Assembly: GCA_002284615.2 (NCBI GenBank)
Contig: MU069698.1
Span: 88,391-152,390 of the forward strand
Direction of reading: 5' to 3'
Source: Dunaliella salina
Taxonomy: Eukaryota; Chlorophyta; Chlorophyceae; Chlamydomonadales; Dunaliellaceae
Length of the DNA: 64,000 nucleotides
The notes under the pieces are model-generated. The model did no database searches and was not told the origin of the DNA. It saw only the letters and a program-made list of their open reading frames with translations. Each line of letters begins with the position of its first letter. Positions within the stretch are counted from its first letter, which is position 1. Positions 1 to 11,330 of the stretch are shown here, one piece after another. The translations under genes and the position numbers were made by a program.

Positions 1-34
1 GTGTGCACGCGCGCGCGCGCACGCGTGTGCGCGC
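1..34. repeat. Alternating purine-pyrimidine GT/GC tract
   Basis: The window opens in an imperfect (GT)/(GC) dinucleotide tract of alternating purines and pyrimidines. It resembles the many longer (GT)n microsatellites elsewhere in the window and may be the end of a longer tract to the left. Such tracts can adopt Z-DNA in vitro; nothing here shows that it does. Confidence 0.7.
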
Positions 35-1078
35 CATCGGAGGTGGGGTGACCATCGTACATGGCAGGATGTAAGTGTCACATGTACGCACAGGCAAAAG
101 ACACAGGAGGGCAGGAGGCAAAGCAGCAGCAATTCACCTGAACTTACGGGATACTGTGAAGAAACTATGTCATTGTGCGTGATCCTGTTTTTTACGCTCG
201 ATGATATTGTTTCTTCACGGTACCCCGGATGTTTAGGTGAATTGCTGCCGCTTTGCCTCCTGCCCTCCCGTGGCTTGCGCCTGTGCGTATGTGACGTTTG
301 CAATCTGACGCATGGTGGCTGCATGTTAAATGTAAAAAATGTATTCATTTCAAGGGTGTGGAGTTGTATACATCAGCATTTCGCACTGCGTGAAAGGCAT
401 GAGTGCCAAGAGTGCCCTTGCGTGGTTGATGCGCAGTTGCTAAAAATGATCTTTCCTGCGCTGTTGATGCATTGTTGCCAAATTGAATAATTTTTGTGGT
501 GCCCCTTTAGTTGACAAAATTGCTTAGTGAGCATTTGTTTTGCTTGATGAAGTTGGTGGGTACTTGATGAAGTTGGTGGATTGGCAAGCCAAATGTGGGC
601 GCCTGGCAGGGCAAGTATGCATGGGCGTCTGCACCTTAGTTATTGCTGCTTTACTTTGTGTTCCATTCCGCAATGCCTGGTGTTGGTGGGGGGGTGGGAG
701 CCTTGCCCCCTTATGAGGACCTCAGTTCATTCTAGAAATATGATTCAGATTTCATATTTCCTTGTATCCAGTGGCCTGCCAACATGGTGGGTCACAAGAG
801 TGAAGGCTTCCACACATGAATGGGAGAAGCTCCTGGTTTAGACTCGCAAATTGTTTTGCCCACAAAACCGGCTTGCAGGTGTCAATCCCTACGTTTACTT
901 TCTGACCATAGAGCGCATGATAACACACTTTTTTTCAATGGTTTGTAGCCATCTGCATAGCTCTTACATCCACAGCCTTGTTTTTCCTTTGCGATTGATC
1001 ACTCATGGGGTCGCTGGAGGGCTGCATATCTTCCACCCTTTTCCTCACAAAATACCTGCATTGCTTTTGACTCCACAG
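35..1078. other. Intronic or intergenic sequence with one dispersed-repeat fragment
   Basis: No coding exon is recognised. Since 1079 is a good splice acceptor, at least the last part is probably intron of the gene ending at 1210. Positions about 565-650 match a segment of the G-rich dispersed repeat seen near 45.18, 58.90 and 59.40 kb: the run about cytosine-poor 'gcaagcca..tgtgggtgcctgg' and 'tatgcatgggcgtc' is shared. This is therefore a fragment of that repeat family. Confidence 0.5.
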
Positions 1079-1210
1079 GAGCTTGGCTTGGGCCCCCTGA
1101 GCTCCGCTGAGCAGCGCAACATTGATGCGATGACACCTGAACTGCTGGGATCTATTAAGAAGGGCATTGAGTTTGTTGAGAAGCAAGGCGTGGAGGCTGC
1201 AAATAAGTAG
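1079..1210 (+). CDS. Terminal exon of an unrecognised gene
   Basis: After the acceptor ctccacag (1071-1078) an open frame runs 43 codons to the stop TAG at 1208-1210. The encoded tail is acidic and helical in character (starting ELGLGPLSSAEQRNID, ending VEKQGVEAANK). I do not recognise the family. The frame stays open upstream to 851, so a longer exon or an internal start is possible, but residue composition and the clean acceptor favour a last exon whose upstream exons lie outside the window. No downstream neighbour on the same strand is evident, because LINE-A fragments begin about 160 bp later. Confidence 0.4.
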   Translation, partial: ELGLGPLSSAEQRNIDAMTPELLGSIKKGIEFVEKQGVEAANK

Positions 1211-1364
1211 TGTTTACACCTCTGTGTACAAGTGTAATCTTGTGAGTCGAGCTGCAGACAGCATTTCATTTCATTGCCTTTTCAGTGTCAAAGTACTACA
1301 ACTTGCACCAGAGAAGTTACATTTCGGATGTGCACATGACTCCAATGAAGAGTTGAAAGGTAGG

Positions 1365-2290
1365 GTAAGGTTACATCGCTATATCCGCCTACAAGGGCAG
1401 CTGAGCGGAAACACGGAATGGAGAGTTGAAGGCCACCAGTTGATGTTCAAGGTAAGGCTGCTCAACTGGATCATGCAGAACACAGGGAAAAGGCAGTGCC
1501 TTTTCCTGTACGCCTGGCCCAGCTGCACACATTACATTAGGGATTCAACCTTCCGCCAGACAGTTTGGCTGCTTGGTATGTTGTGGCAAAAGAAGTCAAT
1601 GAAGTCGGGTATCAGCAATAAGGCAAGGTTACATCGTTTATCCGCTTACAAGGGCAGCTGAGCGGTATCAGCGATAAGTCACATTACCAGGATTAAGGAA
1701 AAACGAAGGTCAATTTCAGGGTGAGCCTGAGAAGAGTGAAAACCGCCTGTATGATCTGGAGCTACTCTATGCGGGAAAGCCGGCGAAAAGATGCTCGAAC
1801 TTTCTTGTAAGAAAACAAATGGAACTGCAAGAGCTTAGGAAAAGTTAAGGTTACATAGGGATCTGACCTTAGCCAGAGAATTTGGCTGCTCGGCCTGCTC
1901 ACTTGTTCCAGCCATAGGAAACAATATCCATGAGATCAGAGATAAAACAAGAAGTCTCAACAGTTCGCTTCTGCAAGAAATGGAGGAGCTTAGGGAAGGA
2001 CACGTTTTTTTTATCTTACAAGCTTTCTGGACACATTCACGGTTTTGAGAGGCATGCTCTTGCAAATGGGAAGCCTTAGGTAGGTAGGTAAGGTTACATC
2101 GCTATATCCGCCTGCGAGGGCAGCTGAGCGGAAACACAGACCTGGAACTAGACAAGTCTTCGAAAATGTGTATAGAAAGTCAACTGTTGAGAAACATGCA
2201 CTCAAAGTACCACATAAAGCAGAGGTTCTCCAAGTAAGCACTAAGAAAATGGCACAAGAAGTCTTAACCTGAATGCTCATATGTTTGACT
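1365..2290 (-). mobile_element. Cluster of LINE-A 3'-end fragments (minus strand)
   Basis: A motif reading GGTTACATCGCTATATCCGC on the plus strand and continuing into GGGCAGCTGAGCGG occurs here near 1369, 1626 and 2091. The stretch 2086-2290 matches 33088-33302 almost base for base. At 33 kb this block lies directly downstream of a minus-strand LINE-A C-terminus, so the motif is the antisense of a LINE-A 3' UTR. Positions 1857-2000 carry the antisense of the LINE-A C-terminal codons (the ISWI..AEQPN.LA region). At least two or three 3' ends are therefore juxtaposed here, all severely truncated. Confidence 0.65.
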
Positions 2291-2612
2291 CGTAACTCCA
2301 GATGTTCAGAGAACAGAGTGCAAGGAAAGAGATGGTCAAATGCAGATTTGCATGATGTTTGGCAAACAGTCTCCTCGAAACTCCAACACCCTACTGCAAT
2401 GTTTTATGGTATGGAAGGAACTACAGCAACAGCCTGAGAGCACATGCTCATGGGAAGCTCCACGTTAACTTGAATTTTAAGCAATACCTGGCATTCACGT
2501 TTGCTCCTCTCAACCCACACTCAAAAGCTTGGATGAAACCATCTATAAGGATCCCTTGGGTAACTCTGCATTGGTCACTCTGCCGTCCCACTGTCCAGGT
2601 CTTCCAATAAGG

Positions 2613-2712
2613 CTTTCAGGGCAGCTACCCCTGGGCATGCTCTCAGGGCAGCTACCCATGGACATGCTTTCAGGGCAGCTACCCATGGACATGCTTTCAG
2701 GGCAGCTACCCA
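2613..2712. repeat. 27-bp minisatellite, about 3.7 copies
   Basis: Four units of 27 bp (starts 2613, 2640, 2667, 2694) share the core cagggcagctacccatgg, with only a few substitutions among units. The unit contains gggcagct, as does the LINE-A 3' UTR motif nearby (gggcagctgagcgg), so the array may have grown from a LINE-A fragment; that link is inference. Confidence 0.85.
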
Positions 2713-2937
2713 TATGAAAGTCCCATACTTCGCGCAATCTGGCGTGCTCGGGAAGCCTTAGCATTTGAGCGTGTGCTGGAAGCTCACTATGCACGGTTTG
2801 AAGTCAACTTAAAAAACGTTGAAAACATGGGTTTGGGCTTACAGGCTAGAGGCAGAAGAAGGCCTCCAGTCAAAACGACTGAATGCTAGCCTGTTCATAA
2901 AAAAGGAGAAGTTCATGAAGAAGTAAAAAGTACAAGG

Positions 2938-3250
2938 TCAGGTCACGTCGCTTTATCTGCCTATAAGGGCAGCAGAGCGGAAACACAGAGGCCTGTAAAC
3001 AGACCAGCTCAGGCAAAAAAAAAAGCAGTGCTCAAAGCTCAGGCACAGCATCAGACACAAATTTGACTGATGCGAAGACATCAGCTTGGTTCATGAAGTC
3101 TCCGAGGCGTGTTGGACTACCGGGAGGCACAGCTGAACAAATGATGGAGCTGAGTGCGCAAGTCTGTCAGATCCTGAGAAGGGCACTCTCTTCATCTCCG
3201 TACTCTTCATTTTGCACAGTGTGCCAATCGCATCACGACAAATGATTTGT
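2938..3250 (-). mobile_element. LINE-A 3' UTR fragment
   Basis: The antisense LINE-A 3' UTR motif (gtcgctttatctgcctataa, then gcagagcggaaacacagag) begins here. The next 180 bp align with 6605-6790: both share cctgtaa.ca..ccag..caggc and ggttcatgaag.ctcc.aggc. It is non-coding and truncated, and abuts the LINE-B copy that begins near 3262. Confidence 0.55.
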
Positions 3251-3261
3251 TGCAAAATCCT

Positions 3262-4895
3262 GAGCTCATAAGGGCACAATAAACCCAAGAGGCCGGGGCC
3301 CCATGGGGCGCCACATACACGATTAACAGAGCAGAGCTAGCTGATATCCTGGTCGCCCTTCAGCATAAGCACACCTCCATTGCAACTGACAGCTCTTCAG
3401 CAATAAACCAGAACAGAAACCAGCTCCTTAAACCCATGAGTATGTCCACCCACCTCCATGCACAAATTCTCCCCGACATTATAACTCATATCGATCTTTC
3501 AGAAGCTCCGGTACACTTTTACAAAGTCAAGTTACACTGTGGCATCCTTGGAATGAAAGTGCTGACGCTCTTGCTCTTAAAGCAGCAATGTCTCCTCACA
3601 AAACTGACACTGCACTCAGTCAGGCAGAAAATCCATTTTTTCATCTTTACTGGCTTGCTAAACCTTCGCTAAACCCGAGATCTGGCTCTCACACGGAATT
3701 ATGGGCTCTTCCAAACCTCCAAGATAACTTGAAGGAAGTCATGCATGACAAGCACAAGTTGGGAACAGCAAAGATCACCACAAATTGGCAAAACTTACAG
3801 AAACTAACCAATCACAACCCCACTGTTCGTTCCAAGATCAGCAATGCCTTCTGGCATATGAAAGCAGTCACCCTTAAAGGACAGAAAAAATTTTGAAATA
3901 CTGGACAGACACACTCAACAACAACAAACGTGCCATGCGATTCAACAACCAACCTGGGCTGCTCTCTGCCCTCTTTGTGGTGCTCCTGCCAGGATCAGTG
4001 ATAGCCTGCCAGGATCAGTGATAGCCTCTCCCATACTCTTCTCAGATGCACCCACCCCCAAATCAATAGGATGAACATAAATCGTCATCATCAAGCCCTC
4101 AGCATCTTTGGTGAAGCACTCAGCAAAGGTGACTTTGGACCCTTCATTGTCTCAATGGATGCATGCAACTCAGAAAGGCTAACCTCCCTGGATATGGAAA
4201 TCCCAAATGATGTCCAAAGAAACATTCCGCACTGGGTCTTCCCCTTCAGATAACCTCCAAACACACAACTCAGTCGCCCTGATGGCATCATAGTATTAAC
4301 CCTGCAAGGCAGAGACTCCACCAAACACCCAAAGGACATGAACCCCAGAGATAGAGACGTTCATCTCATTGAGTTGAAATTCTGCTCAGACACCAAACCT
4401 GAACCAAATCTTAAAATTGCACAAAACCAACACAAAAACACTATTGAGAGCTTACGCACAAAAACCCTACGAGGTTCACACCGCAACAACAGAGTCACTC
4501 TCCACACTGTCCTCACTGGAGTTGCTGGAACTATCTTCAACCCTTACACTATTGATCCCTATGCAATTTTGGCTTATCCAAAGAAAAAGCCCACACAACT
4601 GCAACCAAACTCCACGTTCATCCTGTCAAAGCCCTAATAAAAAATTGACAACACCAAAAATTCCCTCCTTTTCAGCAACCCAAGCAATGGGGGAATGGAG
4701 AGGGTTTACAGGAGAGCCAGGCGTACACCTGGACGGATGGCTGACAACCCGCCAGACCCGCATTAGCTTGGTTGCTCCCCTTGTTGATTTTTAGTTGGTG
4801 GGGCTCACTGTCGGTCACAGACTGGACTGTTGGGTCTTAACTTAACGCACGCTGGTGACTGTCCAGGGTAGACTTTTACTTTTACTTTTAAGCTT
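3262..4895 (+). mobile_element. LINE-B copy 1: RNase H, CCHC and restriction-like nuclease, degenerate
   Basis: This 5'-truncated non-LTR element starts inside the RNase H domain, with the glutamate-containing NRAEL near 3325, ATDSSSA near 3390, and a decayed version of the YKVKxHxGIxGNE motif at about 3519. A helical segment (HxKHKLGTAK.. FWHMKAVTLK) follows at 3740-3890. The zinc-knuckle region at 3960-4070 is broken. The MNINRHH segment is at 4071. The nuclease-like domain has RPD at 4275-4283 and LIELKFCSDT near 4366-4395. The C-terminal VAGTIF segment lies near 4521. The 3' UTR (4640-4895) ends in a tail of TTTTAC repeats. Frameshifts separate most blocks, so it is a pseudogene. Copy 2 (48231-50050) is colinear and better preserved. 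Confidence 0.8.
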
Positions 4896-5760
4896 AAAAC
4901 AAAATCAATATATTTTGAGGACAAAGCCAACGGTTGGAGAACTCCGTGTGGGGGGGGGCTTCGGCCTCCGCCCGTCGGCTCGCTGTTTCAGGGAAGCATC
5001 GTTCGTGTCAGCAATGAGCAGCAGGACTGGGGGGTAGGGTATTGGGATAGTCATTCTGAGAGCTGAGCAAACGATGTACAAGCTCATTACTTGGAAACCA
5101 TACTAAGAGCATGCGGCTGAGAACTGAATTGAGACTGCAAGGGTGGATAGGCCATGCTGAGGGTGCTATTGGTGTACCTGCGGGCTTGAAGTGGGCTGGG
5201 AAGAGTGAGCAAGCAGGTGGCACAGGAGCGGCTGGGATGGGAAGTTGAAGCAAGGTTTTTCCGACAAAGCCCTGAAGACTCTCATGGCTAGAAGTTGTGC
5301 TTTTTTTTGCCTGAGCGCAGACTGTCTTCTTCAGCCTGGTGGTGTTCCGTGTGGTGGAACCTCTTTTGGCATTTTAGGCCATGTTGGGGGTGCTTCATGA
5401 TGTGCCTGCGGGCTTGAGGTAGGCTGGAGAGTGAGCAGGCAAAGACTGTGCACAAGTGGCTGGGATGGGAGCATCACTCAGGTTTTTTTCGGGAAAGCTT
5501 TCGGAACTCTCATGGCTGGAACCTATGTCGTCCTTGCTTGAATGCAGCCAGACTGAATGGCTGAAGGCTTCATCTCCTCTTGTAAACCTTGTAAACCTTA
5601 CTTTTACTTTTAGCTCATAAGGGCACCTGTTCCCGCAATGCCATTGGGTTTCCACCCTGAAATTAATAAAGCTTTTGTTTGATTCAAGAAGGAAGGCATA
5701 TGATAAGACTGTACATGGCGAATGGCAGGAGAGGAAGCAGCCACTTGAGAAGAAAAGTGC
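4896..5760. repeat. Two-unit direct repeat (period about 227 bp), no gene
   Basis: The blocks 5150-5297 and 5377-5528 are diverged direct copies. Both contain ggccatg.tg.gggtgct, tgcctgcgggcttga, gtggc..aggctgggatggga and actctcatggct.ga. A short TTTTAC-type tail occurs at 5594-5615, so part of this is probably the 3' end of another LINE-B-like insertion. No conserved protein is recognised in either strand. Confidence 0.5.
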
Positions 5761-5783
5761 AGGAAAAGGTCAAGGTCACATTG

Positions 5784-5960
5784 GGATTTGACCTTCAGCA
5801 GATACAACCAGTTCAGCTACTCGGCCTGCCCAACTGTTCCAGCCAAAGAAAAACATCTATGAGACCAAAAAAACGTAAAGTCTCATTAGTTAGCTCCTGC
5901 AAGAAATGAAAGACATCCTCTAAACTAGCCTGAGTGTAGTATAAAGCACCTGACAGATGC
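5784..5960 (-). mobile_element. LINE-A 3' coding-end fragment
   Basis: The plus strand reads gatttgaccttcagcagata and continues through ctcggcctgcc and tctcattagttagctcctgc to gcctgagtgtagtataaagc. This aligns with 33300-33480, the antisense of the LINE-A C-terminus. It is a short truncated copy. The flanks 5961-6604 show no recognisable gene. Confidence 0.6.
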
Positions 5961-6604
5961 AGTACAAAGTAAATTTCTACGCTTTACACAGCCAGCATGC
6001 ATCAAAGAAAGACCCAACAGTCAGCGCTGGCACTGTCAGTGAGCCCCATCAAGATGCAGTAAAGAGAGGGGGGAACCAGAACAGAGGAGCATACTTACAT
6101 CAAAAAGAGCATACGTGAGGATGGGTACACTTGAAAATAACATGTTCATCTTGGATATCATCTTGGGCATCCCAGAAATCACATGTGGGGGAAATAGAGT
6201 CATACCAAGAAGCTTGCTAAACTTTCAAAGCATACACACAAAGTCTGAAACGAGCCAGGCTCTGACAATGTGTTTGAGAAGGAAAAAAAGGAGATTCCGC
6301 AATATATGCCGAGGTGTTTAGAGAGGTCCAGGTAAAAAGAAGTATTTGAGTACGACTTGAGGAGAGTACCATAAGGTAACAAGATTACAAAAAAGAAGCC
6401 ATCAGTCAAAACGCATGACAGCTAGGCTCCAAGTAAAGGAAGAACCGTAATGTATAACTGTATGTAATGTATCACTATTTTCGAGTTTCACGCACATGCA
6501 TTGGGGAAACATACAAACGAACAAATTCATCAAACAGTAGTCTTTAGTCACACAGTATGAAATAGTACATGTTTGGGCATGAAAATTCACAAACTGTACT
6601 GTAC

Positions 6605-7170
6605 TGTAAGGTTACATCGCTTTATCCGCCTGCAGAGGCAGCTGAGCGGAATCACAGAGACCTGTAACCATGCCAGTCCAGGCTAAATTTTAAAGCAATA
6701 ATCGGAACGCAGGCAGATGTGTACAGCGTCTGGAGCATGCAGACGCAAACTTGTCTCATGCTAAGGTACCAGCATGGTTCATGAAGGCTCCAAGGCTTCC
6801 CCCCCTCCCCCTCCGTCGTTCTCTGAGATCTCTAGCTCCGCTGCTGCCTCCCCCACCCCCAGCTCTGCTGCTGCCTCTCCCCCTCTCTCCCCGTGCTTCA
6901 CCCGTGGTCCTTAACCCCAGCAGGCTTTGGCTGCTGCTGCTGCTGCTGCTGCCCATGCCCGCTCTGGCCTTCCGCACGCTCCCTGCCCCTCTGGCCCTGC
7001 TGGTGCCTCCTCTTCCTCCCATGTGCTCCAGCCCACATACGCGGAGGCAGCCTCCCCTGGGCCACGCCCAGCTGCGTCCTCTGCACACCGGCACCCTTGC
7101 GGCAAAGGTGGTGTGTATGCTTGCGGGGGTGTGTGTTCCGATGGTGGGAACAAGAATAGCGCTCAATAGG
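6605..7170 (-). mobile_element. LINE-A 3' UTR fragment in inverted orientation, GC-rich
   Basis: It begins with the antisense LINE-A 3' UTR motif (6607-6655), and its first 180 bp match 2938-3120. Positions 6780-7160 are strongly C-rich and include seven CTG triplets (6928-6950). At 7165-7190 the sequence gggtttgaccttcagccag equals the antisense of the LINE-A coding end seen at 33306, so the block looks like a reversed LINE-A 3' end placed head-to-head with the plus-strand LINE-A that follows. Proline/alanine-rich open frames here are probably compositional rather than a real ORF1. Confidence 0.45.
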
Positions 7171-7199
7171 GGTTTGACCTTCAGCCAGAATGTGGGCAG

Positions 7200-8503
7200 C
7201 TCAACCTGCTTGTGCTGAACATCAATGGCATTCCTGACCGTGATGCTGCACCAGAGATTGCACTGAGCAAAACCATAGCACTACAGGAGCTCATTAGAAA
7301 TCATGCCATTGTTGTTCTCACGGAGAATCGGACAAACGCTATGGATAAGCTCATGTCTGGTCTGCATGACACGCATCGGCTCATACATGCCACGCACATT
7401 GCACCAGCAGATGTTGGGAAACCGGGCTTTGGGGTGGCTGTGCTTGCAGCAGTTCAGTGTGCTGATTTTTTGCATGTGCATCTGGACTCACAGCGCTTGC
7501 AATGTATTTGGGTGCGCTGTGATAAACAGCTGTTTGGGTTCCAAGAGGACGTCATGTTAGGGGCGGTGTACATCAACCCTATTACTAATATTAGCCAGGG
7601 TTTTCCTGTGCAAGCTGTGACTGACTCTTTTTCTTCTCTCCTCGATGAGGTTGCGCGTGTCACTCAGGTCTCCCCTCACGTATTGCTGTGGCGATCTGAA
7701 CGCCAAGGTTGGCAGGATGAGAGAGGTCTCACACATTCATAGTGGACTTCTGATGGCGCACCCTGCCCTGCACCACGCCCGTAGATGTAAGTTTCCTGCC
7801 GTGAATGCTGCTGGCATATTGTTGGTACAGCTCGCAAGCACTTGTGAGTTGTTGCTGGGCACAGGCAGGGTGCGTGGGGATGATGGTCAGCGTATTTATT
7901 TGGGGCATGATGCTGGAGTGGAAGGGAGCTCGAGCAGACCTGACCATATTTTGATGTCTGACAAGGTGTTTGGGATTGCCGACTATGTGCAAATCACTGA
8001 GGATCGCGCCATCAGCGATCACTGTCCTTTAAGCATGACTTTTCGGGTTCCAAAGGCTAGTTTGGAGGGAGCAGACTGGGGAATGCAAGCCGAGCATGTG
8101 TGTAAGCTTGGGGGCTCTGGTAGTAGATTGTCATTGAAGTGGCGGCCTGAGCTTGCTGAGGCTTATGCGGACGCGGTTGTCAGGAACAATGAGATGCAAG
8201 CTCAGTTTGAACAAGCCATCGCAAAGGAGAACCCTGTGTCTGCATGTGAGACGGCCTGTTTCTGCTTGCTTTCAATGATTATACAAGCTGCTGGGGATGT
8301 AGGCATGGCTGGGCTAGTTAGCGTGTGTGGGCCTTTACGTGCCAGCTGGAGGGGCGCTCACAGCCCTCCCTGGTTTGATGCAGCTTGTAGAGAGAAGCGT
8401 CATGCGTTCAGGGAGGCTCTTCAAACGGGTCAGCCTCAACATGCGTGTGAGTTTGTGCGCGCGTGTGAGTTTGTGCGGAGGCAGTACAAAATAAAAGTTC
8501 GGT
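7200..8503 (+). pseudogene. LINE-A endonuclease domain and linker (broken)
   Basis: Exonuclease-endonuclease-phosphatase fold motifs are visible in order: LNINGIPD at 7213, a variant of the glutamate motif (VLTENRT) at 7314, CGDLNAKVG at about 7688, RPDHILMS at 7939 and SDHCPL at 8016, matching the N-A, TE, GDxN, PD and SDH motifs of APE-type retroelement nucleases. The role would be to nick target DNA for target-primed reverse transcription. A single frameshift between 7680 and 7740 moves the reading from the first block to the second. The frame then stays open to the LINE-B insertion at 8504, and a 9-bp duplication shows it continued into the sequence at 8868. Confidence 0.85.
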
Positions 8504-8858
8504 ATCCTGTTAGGTGTGGGAAGAGTCATCTACACCCCACACACATTGGAACCTCTAAAGGAGCTTGGTCTTGACACTTACAAGGCCACCAAGCTTGCTC
8601 GGAAGCTTCATGCTCATTCTGTCCTGTATGCCTACAAACTTGCCAGCACCAGACGCGCTATTGAGAAAACTTTCTCCAACTCTCATCAACAAGATCAGGC
8701 ACGGGCTACTGCCAGTAACCCACCTGATCCCCACTGACTTCTTGCTTCTGCTTTCTCTTGGTGAAGCGGATACACGGTGCCTCGGCCCTAGGTATCCTCT
8801 TTTCCTTAATTGATGTGGGGAGTGTTTTCACTGCCTGCGTAGTTTTTCTTTTCTTTTC
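8504..8858 (+). mobile_element. LINE-B 3' end nested in LINE-A, 9-bp target duplication
   Basis: A 355-bp insertion interrupts LINE-A. The 9-mer AAGTTCGGT occurs at 8495-8503 and again at 8859-8867, exactly flanking it. The insert encodes the last part of the LINE-B protein (LKELGLDTYKATKLARKLHA.. and ASNPPDPH, stop near 8737), then a 3' UTR shared with other copies (tacggtgcctcggccctagg, actgcctgcgtag) and a TTTTC-repeat tail at 8844-8858. Removing insert plus one duplicate lets the LINE-A frame read straight through, so LINE-A was there first. Confidence 0.93.
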
Positions 8859-8867
8859 AAGTTCGGT

Positions 8868-11316
8868 GGTCAAAGCGCGCATACACACGGAGACAGAGGG
8901 ATGTGTTCTTAGGTAGGCTCTTTAATAAAGATCCTGATGTGCATGCACTGCTGAAACGGTCTAAGCGTTCTCAGACTACACCTGTGGCACAAGCTGTGTA
9001 GGATAACTACTTAAAAGCGCACTTTCGGCCTCGAGAGGCAGCTCAGTTGGTTCGCGGGGGTGTGGCTCTATCTGCAAGAGACATGGCTGTTCCTTTGGGC
9101 CGTGGGCGTGACGTTGGGGCTTTTTTGAGACAGAGTGCACAAAATAATTGGATGCCTGAACCGGATGCGGTTGCTGTGCCCTCTGAGGAGGAAATGCAAG
9201 GGATGGTAGCTGAGCAGATTGGGAAAATGAACGGGCGTGCTTCTCCTGGATTTGATTGTGTAGCTGCCCCTTTTATCAAATGTGCTACAGTGGTGCGCCC
9301 GCGGGCCAATGGCCGGGGCACTGAGAGGGTGAATGTGCTAGTGCCATACATTGCCCGGCTTTTCAAGCTTTTCTATGACAAGGCTCGCATCCCTGATTGT
9401 TGGAAGAAGGCTAAGCTGACCCCCTTGTACAAAAAGGGCCCCCTCCTTGAACCTAACAGCTATCACATGCTGGCTGTTAGTGGCACAATGTACCGCTTGT
9501 ATGCTAATGTGATTCGCTCTCTTGTAACAGACTGGTGCATGGCGTCAAATAAGATTCCTGACACACAATTCGGTTTCTACCTAGGCAGGAACACCCTCCA
9601 GCCCATCTTCATTTTAAGGCACCTACAGTATGCTGCACGCACGATCCAGCCTGGGCGATCTAGCCGGCTGCACACAGCGTTCATTGACTTTAAGCAAGCC
9701 TACGAAACCATCCCTAGGCAGGCACTCTGGCAGCACCTGCAACGCACACGCATGCCCACTCCTCTTTTGTCCATCATTAAAAACATGTACGATGCTGATG
9801 AGTATATTTTGAGGGATGGACAGAAGGCTGCTCGGGTGAACCCTAACACGGGTGTAAAGCAGGGGTGCCCTTTATCCCCTCTGCTTTTTTCTCTGTATGT
9901 AAATGACATTGATGAAATTGCGGAAAGGGTGCAAGGTGCTGTAACGGGTACAGCTGAGTTCCATGTGACGCACATGTTGTACGCTGATGACCTGACTCTG
10001 ATGGTCAATGATCCTCATGCTTTGCAGGCCATGCTGAACCGCTTACATGCGTATGCTCAGCGGAAGCACTTAATTATCAACACCGCTAAGTCGGAGGTAG
10101 TTCACTTTAATTCCTCAGGGTCAGATCTGCCTGTTTTTCATATTGGGGGGGTGCCACTGGCACACAAGGAGTCTTTCAAGTACCTCAGCATGATGTTTCA
10201 CAAGCGCATGAGCATGACTAAGTCCTCTGAGCATGCTACTGGTCCGTTCATGGCGTCTGCTTTTCGGGTCCGTCAATTTGTCCGTGAGCACTCTCTGGCA
10301 AATAGGCCATATGTCTCTCTGTGGCTTGGGAAGACGTATGTGGTTCCGGCTGGACTGTATGGAGGGCAGGTGTGGGGAACCGAGTACATTAAAGAGGGCA
10401 AGGAGTTTGCGAGTGACCTGCAAGTGCGGCACATGAGCTATCTAAAAAGCACGCTGGGTGTTAAACGTACCACTCCAAATGGGCTGTTTTGCGGGAGTGT
10501 GGTCATGAGCCGCTCCAGTTTTATTGGTTCAGATCTGTTGTTAAAATGTGTAATAGCATGCTCAGGTCCAATAGCGAGACGCTGAGAAGCGTGCTGAAAG
10601 CGGATCTGAACATTCATTCTCGTGAGCCTTCTTGCTGGACTGCTCAAGTTTTAGATGCCTTTCAAGGATTGCGGCGCTGTGATTCCTTTGTTGAAGCTGT
10701 GCGGCAGGGTACTCCTATTTCTACTCAAGAGTTCACTGCTGACCTCAGGCACAGGTTGCGGGCAGTGTGGAGAGATGTTGAGGGAGTAAACCCATGGGAG
10801 ACTTACAGTAAATTGGCAACCTATCAAACTTTGTTTGCAGTGCCTTTTGACCACAATGTGCGTGCCCCAGCCCGCCCACCGAGACAAATGCATTTGGATC
10901 TGTCTCAACATGTCGCAAGGAATGTTAGCCGATTCAGACTTAGGGCACACAGGTTGAAGGTAGAGACAGCGGCTTGGGATTTTCAAACGTGTGTGATTGC
11001 TGCTCTAGTGCTGAGATTCAGGATGAAGTCCATGCCCTTTGACATGCAGAAACGCAGCTGTTTGTAATTGCCGATCCTCCAGTGGAGGAGAAAGTATGCT
11101 TACCTGTTTAACTGCCTCTCAGGTGTTTTTTCAATGGAACAACCTTATTTACGGCAAGTTAGTGCCCAGGCTGTGCATGATTTCCTCTTGCAACACAACA
11201 ACAAGCTTCACTTGTTTATTTCTGAGCTTATAGATATTATGTTGGCTGGCGAGGACCAGTCACAGGCCGATCAGTCAAACAATCTGGCTGAAGGTCCCCA
11301 AATGTAAATCTAAATA
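8868..11316 (+). pseudogene. LINE-A reverse transcriptase and C-terminus (broken)
   Basis: The frame resumes after the nested insert, has one stop at 8999-9001, then is open to 10585. Reverse-transcriptase landmarks: the NGRASPGFD segment near 9228, WKKAKLTPLYKKG at 9401, FIDFKQAYETIPR near 9680, GVKQGCPLSPLLFSLYVND at about 9851, and the catalytic MLYADDLTLM at 9973. After a frameshift near 10485 the C-terminal part continues (EPLQFYWFRS, HLDLSQHVARNVSRFRLRAH) and ends near 11306. A Cys/His knuckle near 10990-11040 (CDCC..EIQDEVHAL) has lost its frame. The catalytic Asp pair is intact, but the breaks preclude an active product. Confidence 0.9.
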
Positions 11317-11330
11317 TAAATAAGAAAAAT

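Larger units (their letters stand above)
7171..11330 (+). mobile_element. LINE-A non-LTR retrotransposon, most complete copy
   Basis: This contains an apurinic-endonuclease-like domain (7200-8060), a linker, a reverse transcriptase (about 9200-10300) and a C-terminal region with a decayed Cys/His knuckle (10900-11100). The coding end QADQSNNLAEG is near 11270. No RNase H is seen. A C-terminal CCHC-type knuckle suggests the L1/Tx1 side of the non-LTR tree, but that placement is inference. The copy is dead: frameshifts lie near 7685, 10485 and 11040, a stop TAG is at 8999-9001, and a 355-bp LINE-B insertion at 8504-8858 splits the linker. A second copy lies at 19300-20760 and a C-terminal fragment on the opposite strand at 33302-33888. 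Confidence 0.9.

Noticed and set aside
167..490. 107-codon forward frame near the window start
   Set aside because: No recognisable domain, no splice context, Cys-rich by chance composition; no support for a gene.
6751..7166. Proline/leucine-rich forward frame and Gly/Arg/Ser-rich reverse frame as a LINE ORF1 or host gene
   Set aside because: Both follow from C-rich composition and CTG repeats. The block aligns to a LINE-A 3' UTR at its start, and neither frame has conserved motifs.
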